From Blastococcus sp. PRF04-17 (lineage in GTDB: Bacteria; Actinomycetota; Actinomycetes; Mycobacteriales; Geodermatophilaceae), in contig NZ_CP095412.1 in assembly GCF_023016265.1 (NCBI RefSeq), positions 2,852,001 to 2,916,000 of the forward strand: a stretch of DNA of 64,000 bases. The letters are read 5' to 3'. This document shows, piece by piece, positions 39,707 through 48,538 of the stretch. Numbering within the stretch: the stretch's first letter is position 1; every line of letters starts with the position of its first letter. The position numbers were made by a program, and so were the translations under genes. The notes below the pieces were generated by a model. It was not told where the DNA came from. It ran no database searches and worked only from the letters and a program-made list of their open reading frames with translations.

Positions 39707-39726
39707 GCGATCTCCTTGCTGCGACG

Positions 39727-39744
39727 GTCATACCGAGTCATACT
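39727..39744 (+). promoter_or_regulatory. Direct repeats and -10 of the MazEF operon
   Basis: Two GTCATAC copies 10 bp apart (39727-39733, 39737-39743), one helical turn, probably bound by the ribbon-helix-helix antitoxin. CATACT at 39739-39744 could be the -10, 7 bp before GTG 39752, giving a leaderless mRNA. Confidence 0.45.
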
Positions 39745-39751
39745 TCTCGAC

Positions 39752-40018
39752 GTGAAGACGGCCATCTCCATTCCGGACCACACCTTCGCCGAAGCCGACC
39801 GCCGTGCCCGCGAGTTGGGGCTCAACCGCTCGCAATTCGTCACCAGGGCGATCGAGAGGTACCTGAACGAGTTGGCCGAAGGCGACGACCTCACCGACCG
39901 CATCAACGCGGCCCTGGACGCTGCCGGTCCGGAGGACCCCGACGACATCGCCGTTCGCAAGGCGGCCACGCGGGCAGCCTTCGCCCGGCTCGATGCCGAG
40001 GACGGCGGCTGGGCGTGA
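39752..40018 (+). CDS. Ribbon-helix-helix antitoxin (MazE/CopG type)
   Basis: 88 residues from GTG 39752. The DNA-binding N-terminus reads VKTAISIPDHTFAEADRRA with ELGLNRSQFVTRAIERYLNE, the beta-strand then helix-turn-helix of RHH antitoxins. The acidic C-terminus (EDPDDIAVRKAATRAAFARL) would cap the toxin. The stop overlaps the toxin GTG by 4 bp. Confidence 0.85.
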   Translation: MKTAISIPDHTFAEADRRARELGLNRSQFVTRAIERYLNELAEGDDLTDRINAALDAAGPEDPDDIAVRKAATRAAFARLDAEDGGWA

Positions 40019-40359
40019 TCCAACGGGGCCAGGTCCGCTGGGCAGATCTGGGGCCACCCCGCGGGAGCGCACCCGCACTGCGGCGCCCGGTGCTCGTGGT
40101 GCAGATCGACCGGCTGTCCCGCTCTCGGATCGCGACGGTTGCGGTCGTGATCCTGACGTCGAATCTGCGCCTGGCTGAGGTGCCGGGCAACGTCCTCGTG
40201 AAGCCGGAGGACTCCGGCCTGCCCGACCCTTCGGTCGTCAATGTGAGCCAGCTGGTCTCGGTGGACAAGGCATTCCTGGACGACCAACCTCGAGGTCTGC
40301 TGCCGCTGGACGTCATGGCCCGCGTCGATGCCGGCCTGCGGCTGGTGCTCGGGCTCTGA
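40015..40359 (+). CDS. MazF/PemK-family endoribonuclease toxin
   Basis: 114 residues from GTG 40015. Characteristic start IQRGQVRWADLGPPRGSAPA (MazF 'G.i..v.l.p..G'), RRPVLVVQIDRLSRSRIATV, VVILTSNLRLA, GNVLVKPEDSGLPDPSVVNV (with the 'l...S.v.v..l' strand) and QLVSVDKAFL. The family cuts mRNA at short sequence motifs. The pair lies between fdhA and fdhB on the opposite strand. Confidence 0.9.
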   Translation: MIQRGQVRWADLGPPRGSAPALRRPVLVVQIDRLSRSRIATVAVVILTSNLRLAEVPGNVLVKPEDSGLPDPSVVNVSQLVSVDKAFLDDQPRGLLPLDVMARVDAGLRLVLGL

Positions 40360-40457
40360 GCTCCGTACGCCGTGCTCCCTCATCGTCCCGCGTCCTCCCT
40401 CACCGCACACCATGCGGGTGGACGCGCCATGATCAGGGACCCTGATCCCAGCGGGGA

Positions 40458-43400
40458 TCACAGGTGCGAACCCTCTCCTGCCTCGGCGGCGACCGGGTCC
40501 CGGCCGTTCACGCCCACCCGGCCGGAGTCGACCCCGGCCCGCCGCCGGTAGGACTCCACGAACTCGATCAGCTCGGGCCCGCGCGGGCGCCGGCCGGCCA
40601 CGATGTCACAGCTGCTGACCTTGGACTCCTGGATGTGCGTGTTCGGGTCCATGACGATGCCCAGCAGGTCGTTGGCCGCGTCGCCGGTCGAGATGCCGGC
40701 GTAGGACCAGTGGTAGGGCATGCCGATCTGGTGCACGACGGTGCCGTCGCGCAGCCTGATCGGCCGCACCCGCTCGGTGACCAGCACCTTGGCCTCGACC
40801 GCCGTCCGCGCGCTGACCAGCGTGGCGTACTCGTTGTTCCGCAACCCGCGCAGCTCGGCGAGCTCCGGGCTCACCTCGACGAAGAACTCCGGCTGGAGCT
40901 CGGCCAGGTAGGGCAGCGTGCGGCTCATCGCACCGGCCGTGTGGTGCTCGGTGAGCCGGTAGGTGGTCACCTGGAACGGGAAGACGTCGCTGCGCGTGGG
41001 GTTGGCCCGGTTCCACGGCCCCTCGATCTTCTCCAGCGTCGGGTTGTCCTGCTGCTTGTAGAGGCCGTTCTCGACCACCGACTCGGCCGGCTCGTAGTGC
41101 GTCGGCAGCGGCCCGTCGACCAGCCCCGCCGGCGCGAACAGCCACGCCTTGCCGTCGCCCTGCATGACGAACGGGTCGTTGCCGGCCAGCGCGTCCTGCG
41201 CCCGCGCGCCTTCGGGCGGCACGTAGTCCGGCCGCTTGTTCTTCTCGAAGTCGGGGATGTCCAGCCCGGTCCACTCACCGGCGTCCTCGTCCCACCACAC
41301 GTACTTCTTGCGTTCGCTCCACGGCTTGCCGTCGGGGTCGGCCGAGGCACGGTTGTAGAGCATCCGGCGGTTGAGCGGCCAGGCCCAGCCCCACTCGGAC
41401 GCGACCGGGCCCTGCTCCTTGCCGGGCTTGCGCCGCCGCGCCTGGTTCACCTCGTCGGCGTAGACGCCGCAGTAGATCCAGCAGCCACCGGTCGTCGAGC
41501 CGTCGTCCTTCATCTGCATGTAGGACGACAGCGCCCGGCCGTCGGGGCCGACGCCGTTGATCTCGCGCAGCACGGCCTCGGCGTCCGGCTCCCGCCGCTC
41601 GCCGTGCATCGGGTAGTCCCAGGTGAGGTCGAGCAGCGCGCGGTCGCGCGGATCGGTCGAGTCCTTCAGCCGCTCGCGGAGGATCCGGCCGAGGTGGAAG
41701 TAGAACCACAGGTCGCTGCGGGCCTCGTTGGGCGGCTCGACGGCCTTGTCCCGCCACTGCAGCACGCGCTGGGTCTGGGTGAAGGTGCCTTCCTTCTCCA
41801 CGTGCGTGGCCGCCGGCATGAAGAAGACCTCGGTGCCGATCGAGTCGGGCGACAGCTCGCCCGTCTCGTGCTCCGGGCCCTCCTTCCAGAAGGTCGCCGA
41901 CTCGATCATCTGCAGGTCGCGGACGACCAGCCAGTCGAGGTTGGCCAGCCCGAAGCGGTTCATCCGGCTGTTCGGGTGCCCGACGCCCGGGTTCTCACCG
42001 ACGAGGAAGTAGCCCGAGACCTCGCCGCGGATCATCGCGGCGATCGTCTGGTACGAGCTGTGGTCGCCGGTGATCCTGGGCAGGTAGTCGAAGCAGAAGT
42101 CGTTCTCCGCCGTCGCCGCGTCGCCCCACCAGCTCTTGAGCAGGCTGACCATGTAGGCGCGCTTGTTGCCCCAGAAGCCGGCCTTGCCGGCGGCGTCGGC
42201 CACGTACTCCTCGAGGCTGCCGTGCTGCAGGGCGTGCGGCATCGGCAGGTAGCCCGGCAGCAGGTTGAACAACGTCGGGACGTCGGTGGAGCCCTGGATG
42301 CTGGCGTGCCCGCGCAGCGCCAGGATTCCGCCGCCCGGTCGGCCGATGTTGCCCAGCAGCGTCTGCAGGATCGAGCACGTGCGGATGTACTGCGCGCCCA
42401 CGCTGTGCTGCGTCCAGCCCACCGAGTACACCCACGCCGTCGTCCGGTCGCGGTTGCTGTTCTCGGTCACCCACTTGGCGACCTGCTCGAAGACCGCGGG
42501 TTCGATGCCGCAGACCTCGGAGACCATCTCCGGCGTGTAGCGGGCGAAGTGCCGCTTGAGGATCTGGAACACCGTGCGCGGGTGCTGCAGCGTGTCGTCG
42601 CGCTTGGGCTTGGCGGGGATCGGCGGACCGCCGCTGCCGGCGGCCTGCGCGCGGTCGGCGTGCTGGACGTCGGGGTGGTCCTCCAGCTGGTCCTGCTCGG
42701 CGGCCTCGGCCGGGTTGTCCGACCCCGAGTGGGGCGGCTCCTCGGGCTGGTACTGCCAGCTGTCCTCGTCGTAGGTCCGGCTCTCGGGATCGAACCCGGA
42801 GAACAGGCCGTCGAGGTCCTCGGCGTCGACGAAGTCCTCGCTCACCAGTGCCGCGGCGTTGGTGTAGGCGGCCACGTACTCCTTGAAGTACAGCTCGTGG
42901 GTGAGCACGTAGTTGATCAGCCCGCCGAGGAACGCGATGTCGGTGCCGATGCGCAGCGGGACGTGCAGGTCGGCGATCGCGCTGGTCCGGGTGAAGCGCG
43001 GGTCGATGTGCACGATCTTGGCGCCGCGCGCCTTGGCCTCACCGACCCACTGGAAGCCCACCGGGTGGCACTCGGCCATGTTCGAACCCTCGATGACGAT
43101 GCAGTCGGAGTTCGCCAGGTCTTCCAGGAAGTTGGTTGCGCCACCACGGCCGAACGAGGCACCCAGACCGGGCACCGTCGCGGAGTGCTATATGCGCGCC
43201 TGGTTCTCGATCTGGATCGCGCCCAGGGCGCTGTAGAGCTTCTTCATGAGGTAGTTCTCCTCGTTGTCGAGGGTCGCCCCTCCGAGGCTCGCTATCCCCA
43301 TGGTGCGGTTGACGCGCTTGCCGCCGTCCTCGTCCTGCCAGCCCTTGCGCCGGGCCTCCAGCACGCGGTCGGCGATCATCTCCATCGCTGTGTCGAGGTC

Positions 43401-43748
43401 GAGGTCCTCCCACTCCGTCCCGAACGGACGGCGGTACTTGACCGTGGTGACCCGGGTCGGGCTGGTGACCAGCTGCTTGCTGGCGCTGCCCTTCGGGCAG
43501 AGCCGGCCGCGGTTGATCGGTGAGTCCGGGTTGCCCTCTATCTGGACGACCTGCTCGTCCTTCACGTACACGTTCTGCGCGCAGCCGACGGCGCAGTACG
43601 GGCAGACGCTCTTCACGACGCGGTCGGCGGTCGCGGTCCGCGACACCGTCGCCTCGGTGCCCTTGCTGCGCGCGGCCTTGCCGCGACCCATCGGGTCGGT
43701 GCCGGTCAGCTGCCGGTATACCGGCCACGCGTCGAGCCAGGTCTTCAC
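40458..43748 (-). CDS. fdhA: Formate dehydrogenase alpha subunit, selenoprotein with UAG-encoded selenocysteine
   Basis: 1096 residues if the in-frame TAG at 43190-43188 is read through. N-terminal 4Fe-4S site SVCPYCAVGCAQNVYV and LCPKGSAS; then ALGAIQIENQARI, TAG, HSATVPGLGASFGRGGATN. In E. coli FdnG the same place is ARV-Sec-H followed by FGRG and TN, so the TAG sits exactly at the catalytic Sec (residue 187). Further motifs: VGFQWVGEAKARGAKIVHID, VDPRFTRT-like IDPRFTRTSAIADLH, GWTQHSVGAQYIRTC, and TYRLTEHHTAGAM near the end. It oxidises formate at a Mo-bis-MGD centre. There is no twin-arginine signal, and residues ~338-382 are an acidic/Pro-rich insertion absent from FdnG. Confidence 0.92.
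43158..43190 (-). promoter_or_regulatory. SECIS-like hairpin directly after the UAG codon
   Basis: After UAG (43190-43188) and 11 nt, the RNA reads GGUGCCC-GGUCU-GGGUGCC: a 7-bp stem (43176-43170 with 43164-43158, two of the pairs G-U) closed by the loop GGUCU. The bacterial SECIS recognised by SelB in E. coli fdhF also has a GGUCU apical loop at this distance. The hairpin lies within the coding sequence, as usual for bacterial SECIS. Confidence 0.85.
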
Positions 43749-43998
43749 ATACGGGACTCTGCCATCCGGAACCGGATCTGGCTCGGCGACGGACGCCCGC
43801 GTTCGGTGAGGTCAGGAGCGGTGGCTCAGCGAGCCGCGGGGCGGTCCTCCTGCACACCCCCGTGGACGACGGCGTCTCCTCGGTGCCCGTCGTCCAGCGT
43901 GGTCGGCTCGCGACCTTGGGTACGCGACTGTCCGGTGCCGTTCCGCCCCGGCCCGACACCGGGGCGATGGCGGTAACGGGTCGGTAGCGTCCCGAATC

Positions 43999-44838
43999 GT
44001 GGCAGCGCGGCCCGGTCCACCGGGCTTCTTCCGCAGCCTTCCGCTGCCGAGCCGTCGAGAGGCCGCGGTGATCGCCGCGGTCCTGCTGGTCACCGGACTC
44101 CTGGTGGCCGGGGCTGCCTGGCACGCGAGCAATCGCACGATTCCCACCTACGAACCGCCGGTTCGCGCCGGCGCACCTCCGTCGACGACCACGCCGACGA
44201 CCACGCCGACCACCACGCCGACCACCACGCCGACGACGCAGCCTCCGGTCGACCGGGCTCCGGTCCTCGCCGTCTACGGGGACTGGTACGTGTCCGGGAC
44301 CGATGAGGGGGGCAGTGGTGCGGCCGGGTGGCCGGCGATCGTCAGCCAACGGCTCGGCGCCGCGGGGCCGTCGGTCCACGCCGTCCCGGATGCCGGATAC
44401 GTCACGGCATCAGCCGTCACGGGAGACACCATCGTCTCGCTCGTCGAGGACGCCCCCGAGCCCGCGGCCGACGTGACGATCGTCTTCGGCGGCCGCAACG
44501 ACTACGCCGCGGCACCGGCCGAGATCGCCGCTGCGGCCACCCGTACCTTCGCGGCTATCCGCGCCGCGGCACCGCAGACCCGGCTCCTGGTCATCGGCCC
44601 TGTCTGGCCGGAGGAGGTCGTACCGCCGGAACTGCCGCCGGTGCGCGACGTCATCCGGCAGGCGGCGGCCGCCTCAGGTGCGGCCTTCGTCGATCCGCTG
44701 GCCGAGCGGTGGCTCGTCGACAGTCCAGGCGCGATCAGCACCGACGACATCAGCCCGACCGACGAGGGCCACCTCCGGCTGACCGATCGGATCGAGCCGC
44801 TGGTGCGCCGACTGCTGGCCGACCGGGCGCCGCGGTGA
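43999..44838 (+). CDS. Membrane-anchored SGNH-hydrolase-like protein with altered nucleophile block
   Basis: 279 residues from GTG 43999 (TAGCGT at 43985-43990 could be its -10). A basic N-terminus, one helix (AAVIAAVLLVTGLLVAGAAW), a Thr/Pro repeat linker (TTPTTTPTTTP, 44178-44238) and an SGNH-type domain. Block I is VYGDWYVSGTDEGG, with Trp where the catalytic Ser of GDS would be; block III is FGGRNDY; block V is DDISPTDEGHLRL with the Asp-x-x-His pair. It may be an inactive or substrate-binding member, or the Ser of VSG may serve. Divergent from fdhA with a 250-bp gap. Confidence 0.72.
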   Translation: MAARPGPPGFFRSLPLPSRREAAVIAAVLLVTGLLVAGAAWHASNRTIPTYEPPVRAGAPPSTTTPTTTPTTTPTTTPTTQPPVDRAPVLAVYGDWYVSGTDEGGSGAAGWPAIVSQRLGAAGPSVHAVPDAGYVTASAVTGDTIVSLVEDAPEPAADVTIVFGGRNDYAAAPAEIAAAATRTFAAIRAAAPQTRLLVIGPVWPEEVVPPELPPVRDVIRQAAAASGAAFVDPLAERWLVDSPGAISTDDISPTDEGHLRLTDRIEPLVRRLLADRAPR

Positions 44839-44841
44839 CGG

Positions 44842-45060
44842 TCAGCAGGAACCGACGAGGGCGCTCTCCAGCGGTCGCCGCGCGCCGCAGGACGAGCAGA
44901 GCTCGTAGAGCTCCACGTCGGGGCTCCAGACGGGGTTGAGCCACGCCAGCCCCTGCCGCACCGAACGGGATTCGGTGACGACGGCCTCGCCGTGCCCGCA
45001 GAGGCCGCACGGCCGGTCCGGGAGGACGAAGAGTTCGGTTCGCTGACGCCGCTGTTGCAC
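44842..45060 (-). CDS. Zinc-ribbon mini-protein, copy 1
   Basis: 72 residues. Two Cys pairs: PCGLCGHGEAVVTESRSV and LYELCSSCGARRP. Between them is GLAWLNPVWSPDVE. It aligns end to end with the next protein (45115-45327), sharing QRR, PCG-CG, ESR-VR-G, WLNP-W and LC--CGA. The four cysteines should bind one Zn2+. No function is known to me. Confidence 0.7.
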   Translation of the reverse strand: MQQRRQRTELFVLPDRPCGLCGHGEAVVTESRSVRQGLAWLNPVWSPDVELYELCSSCGARRPLESALVGSC

Positions 45061-45114
45061 GCAGTGAGGTTATCGGTACGGACCGTTCCCGTCCACGGTT
45101 GTGCCGGCTCTCAC

Positions 45115-45327
45115 TCAGATGCGCCGGCCGGCCTCGGTCCGGTGCTTGGCCCCGCATTCCCGGCACAGGTCGTGGGTGCGGGGCGAGGACTTCCACCTCG
45201 GGTTGAGCCAGTCGACGCCGTGGCGCACCAGGCGCGACTCCACGGCCACGACGTCGGTACCGCCGCAGATGCCGCACGGGAGCGGACTCGGTCCGATCTG
45301 GACCGCCCGTCGCTGGCGAACCTCCAT
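45115..45327 (-). CDS. Zinc-ribbon mini-protein, copy 2
   Basis: 70 residues from ATG 45327 (ATG 45336 also in frame). PCGICGGTDVVAVESRLVRH, GVDWLNPRWKSSPRTHDL and CRECGAKHRTEAG parallel copy 1 without gaps in the core. The two genes are a tandem duplication 54 bp apart with clearly diverged sequence, so the duplication is old. Confidence 0.68.
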   Translation of the reverse strand: MEVRQRRAVQIGPSPLPCGICGGTDVVAVESRLVRHGVDWLNPRWKSSPRTHDLCRECGAKHRTEAGRRI

Positions 45328-45413
45328 GCGGAGCATCGTGGCAGCGCACGGAGTCGTCGCGGTTGCTCCGCGATCACCAGTTCGCGACTTTCTCGTGCCG
45401 CATCTCCGGCCGG

Positions 45414-46373
45414 TCACCCACCCAACGGCAGGGACTGCGCGCCGACGACCGGTGCGGGGTCGGCCGGTGCGGGCAGCGCCTCGGCCACCGGCTCCACCAC
45501 CTCGGCAACGGGCTTGGCAACCGGCTCGACCACCTGGGCAACCGGCTCCGTGACCGGGGCGACGGCCTCTTGAACCGGCTCCGCCACCGGGGCGACGGCC
45601 TCCTGGACCGGCTCGACCACCGGCGCGGTCGCTTCCCGGACCGGCTCCGCCACGGGCGCCACCGTCTCGCGCACAGGCGCGACGACCGGCTCGGTCACCG
45701 GTCGCACCGGCTCGACCACGGGCTCGACCACGGGCTCGACCACGGGCTCGACCGCCCGCACCACCGGGTCGGTCACCGTCCCGCTCGGAGCGGGCCCGCC
45801 CCCGTCGCCCGGCGCGGGCCCCGTCGCCGGCTCCGGTGCCGACGTGGGGGCGGGCGACTGCCCCGCCGGCCCGCCCTGCTGCGGCGCCGTCGATCCCGCG
45901 GGCGCGGCGTCGGTGCCGGGCGGCGTGGGCTCGCCGGAGCTCGTGGGCGCCGTCGTGTCGGGGACGGCGTCCGGCGACCACGTCGTGCGGGCGAGAACAG
46001 CGCCACCCGTCAGGCCGTCGCAGTAGGCCCCCGCATCGAACAGGCCCCACCGGGTGCCGGCCCAGCTGTTCCCGACCCCGCCGGAGCCCTGCCCGATCCG
46101 CTCGAGGTCGGGCGCTGCGGGAGTGCCGCCGCCCGGCCCGCCGGACCAGGAGGGTCCGGAGGCCTGCGGCGGTACCGCGGTCGCGTGCCCGACGACGTGC
46201 TGGCCGGTCAGGGCGAGCGCCAGGGCGCCGGCGGCGAGTGCGCCGCTCGCGCCCCACAGCGCCGGCACGAGCTTCTCCCGTACCGCTTCCGGCGGCGCCT
46301 CGCCGGCCGCCCGGTGCCGTCCTCCCGATCCCGCCCGCCCGGACGTCTGCCGGCCCGAATGCCGCCCGCTCAT
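45414..46373 (-). CDS. Membrane-anchored protein with Pro-Val-Glu repeat tail
   Basis: 319 residues from ATG 46373 with GGGGGAG 4 bp upstream. A cytoplasmic basic N-terminus, one helix (ALWGASGALAAGALALALTG, about 38-57), a short domain with SWAGTRWGLFDAGAYCDGLT, a Pro/Ser/Thr/Ala linker, and about 110 residues of repeats based on EPV(V/A/Q)EPV and EAVAPV. The tail could form an extended wall-spanning rod. No homologous domain is recognised. Divergent from the c-di-GMP operon. Confidence 0.65.
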   Translation of the reverse strand: MSGRHSGRQTSGRAGSGGRHRAAGEAPPEAVREKLVPALWGASGALAAGALALALTGQHVVGHATAVPPQASGPSWSGGPGGGTPAAPDLERIGQGSGGVGNSWAGTRWGLFDAGAYCDGLTGGAVLARTTWSPDAVPDTTAPTSSGEPTPPGTDAAPAGSTAPQQGGPAGQSPAPTSAPEPATGPAPGDGGGPAPSGTVTDPVVRAVEPVVEPVVEPVVEPVRPVTEPVVAPVRETVAPVAEPVREATAPVVEPVQEAVAPVAEPVQEAVAPVTEPVAQVVEPVAKPVAEVVEPVAEALPAPADPAPVVGAQSLPLGG

Positions 46374-46597
46374 GTTCTCCCCCTGTGCGCTGCGCCGTGG
46401 TGCCCTGCAGCACAGGCGGGTACGAGTGCCGTACCGGCGCCTGCCCCCGTGGTGCCGCGCGTGATGCCCGCGGTACCCACCGGTGCCCGCATCACGCACC
46501 CGTCTCGAAACTCGCGGCGCAGGCGCGTTCACCCCGACGGGTGACAGATGCATGACTCCGGCTGCAGGTAGCGCTCCGAGATCCCGATCTACACGCC

Positions 46598-48538
46598 GTG
46601 ACCACCGCCCCCCTCCTGGGGCAGCCAGCGGCTGCGTTCCCGGCCGCGCCCCGTCGGGGGCGCGCCGGGCTCGTCGCCGTCTGCGGCGCGGTGGTCGCCG
46701 TCGTCGCCGTCCTGGGCGGGCTGACGGCCGCGCACGTCGACGCCGGCGCCGGCGCGGTGATCGCCGTCCTCTCGCTCGTCGGGTTCACCGGCACCCAGGT
46801 GACACTTCTGCGCCGGCAGCGCCAGCTGACCGGCGACCTGCAGCGCAGCCAGTCCTCGTTCCGCACCCTCGTGAAGAGCAGCGTCGACCCGGTCGTCATC
46901 GTCGACCGGTCGCTGCACATCAGCTTCGTCTCCCAGGCCGCCGCCGACCTCGTCGGCCTGGACCCCGCGCAGGCGCTCGGCATGCGCCTGATCGACGTCG
47001 TGCACGCCGACGACCGCGGCCCGCTGGAGGCCGCGCTCAGCGCGCCGCCCAGCGACAGCGAGGACTTCGCCGTCCGCACCGCCCGCGTCAAGGACGCCGA
47101 GGGCCGCTGGCGACTGATCCAGGCCACCGTCCGCGACCTGCGCGCCGACCCCGACGTCGGTGCGCTCGTCCTGTACTGCCGCGACGTCTCCTCCCGCGTG
47201 CCCGCGCCCGGCGTCGACCCCGAGCTCACCGAGTTCTCCCTCACCGACCCGGTCACCGGGCTGCCCAACCGCGCAGCCCTGGTGCGCCGGCTCGGCGCCG
47301 TCCAGCGCGAGGGCCGCGCCCACGCCCTCGCCCTCATCGGCATCGGCGGCGGCGACCTGCCCCCGGGCACCGAGGACGACGTCCTCCGCGGCGTCACCAC
47401 CCGCCTCACCCGTGCCCTGCGCGGCGAGGACTGGCTGGCCCGCGGCAAGGACGGCGACTTCGTCGTCCTCGTCGACGGCACCATCGCCGAGGCCGAGACC
47501 GTCGCCGCCCGGCTGGTCGCCGCCGTCGGCCCGGTGCCCACCAGCGCCGGCCCCGTCCGCCTCACCGCCGTCGCCGGCGTCACCGCGCTGGCCGCCGACG
47601 TCGACACCGGCGAGGCGCTGCGCCGCGGCGACCTCGCCCTGCGCAGCGCCCGCACCGCCGGCCCCGGCTCGGTCCGCCGCTACCTCGACGCGCTGCGCAT
47701 CGAGCAGGACCGCCGCGAGGCCCTGCGCGCCGACCTCGACGGGGCGCTGGAGCGCGGCGAGCTGCGCCTGGCCTTCCAGCCGGTCGTGGACATCGTGCTG
47801 CAGAGGACCGTCTCCGTCGAGGCGCTGCTGCGCTGGCGGCACCCGGTCTTCGGCGACGTCTCCCCCACCGAGTTCGTGCCGCTGGCCGAGGAGTCCCCGC
47901 TGATCACCGAGCTGGGCCGCTGGGTGCTCCGCGAGGCCTGCGCCACGATCGCCGGCCTCGGCGACATCGAGCTCAACGTCGCCGTGAACGTCAGCGCCCG
48001 CCAGGTGCGCAGCGGCGAGCTCGTCCCCGACGTCATCAGTGCCCTGGAGACCAGCGGCCTGCCCGCCCGCCGGCTCATCGTCGAGATCACCGAGTCGGTG
48101 CTGCTCGACGACTCGCACGTCATCGAGGACCTCACCGTCCTGCGCCAGCTCGGCGTCCGCATCGCCGTCGACGACTTCGGCACCGGCTGGTCGTCCCTGG
48201 CCTACCTGGTGGGCATGCCGGTCGACGTCCTCAAGATGGACCAGTACTTCCTGGCCAACGTCGAGCACGACCCGGCCCGCCGGGCCATGTGCCGCGCGGT
48301 CCTGCAGCTGGGCTCGAGCCTGGGCCTGCCGGTGATCGTCGAGGGCGTCACCAACCCCGCCGTCCTCCAGCTCCTGCAGGACATGGGCCACCGCTACCTG
48401 CAGGGCTACGTGTTCTCGCGACCGCTGGAGGCCGAGCAGCTGGCCGACGGCGCGTGGGAGGCGTGGGTGGAACTGCCCGCGACGGAAACCGCCATGGCGG
48501 CGCTCGCGCAGGCAGAATCCCCCGCGATGCCGTCATGA
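46598..48538 (+). CDS. PAS-GGDEF(degenerate)-EAL c-di-GMP phosphodiesterase
   Basis: 646 residues from GTG 46598. Two N-terminal helices, a PAS domain (about 85-205, SSVDPVVIVDRSLHISFVSQ), a GGDEF-like domain with LTDPVTGLPNRAALVRRLGA whose active site reads RGKDGDFVVL (degenerate), and an EAL domain with VSVEALLRWRHPVFGDVSPT, NVAVNVSARQVRSG, IVEITESVLL, AVDDFGTGWSSLAYL and KMDQYFL / VIVEGVTNP. The EAL metal and catalytic residues appear intact, so it should hydrolyse c-di-GMP. Its TGA overlaps the ATG of the next gene. Confidence 0.9.
   Translation: MTTAPLLGQPAAAFPAAPRRGRAGLVAVCGAVVAVVAVLGGLTAAHVDAGAGAVIAVLSLVGFTGTQVTLLRRQRQLTGDLQRSQSSFRTLVKSSVDPVVIVDRSLHISFVSQAAADLVGLDPAQALGMRLIDVVHADDRGPLEAALSAPPSDSEDFAVRTARVKDAEGRWRLIQATVRDLRADPDVGALVLYCRDVSSRVPAPGVDPELTEFSLTDPVTGLPNRAALVRRLGAVQREGRAHALALIGIGGGDLPPGTEDDVLRGVTTRLTRALRGEDWLARGKDGDFVVLVDGTIAEAETVAARLVAAVGPVPTSAGPVRLTAVAGVTALAADVDTGEALRRGDLALRSARTAGPGSVRRYLDALRIEQDRREALRADLDGALERGELRLAFQPVVDIVLQRTVSVEALLRWRHPVFGDVSPTEFVPLAEESPLITELGRWVLREACATIAGLGDIELNVAVNVSARQVRSGELVPDVISALETSGLPARRLIVEITESVLLDDSHVIEDLTVLRQLGVRIAVDDFGTGWSSLAYLVGMPVDVLKMDQYFLANVEHDPARRAMCRAVLQLGSSLGLPVIVEGVTNPAVLQLLQDMGHRYLQGYVFSRPLEAEQLADGAWEAWVELPATETAMAALAQAESPAMPS

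Noticed and set aside
43188-43190. Reading fdhA as two separate genes or a nonsense pseudogene
   Set aside because: The break is exactly at the Sec position, has a GGUCU-loop hairpin after it, and both halves are fully conserved.
40464-43523. 1019-residue plus-strand ORF opposite fdhA
   Set aside because: Val/Arg/Leu-rich shadow frame caused by high GC third positions of fdhA; no domain and no ribosome site.
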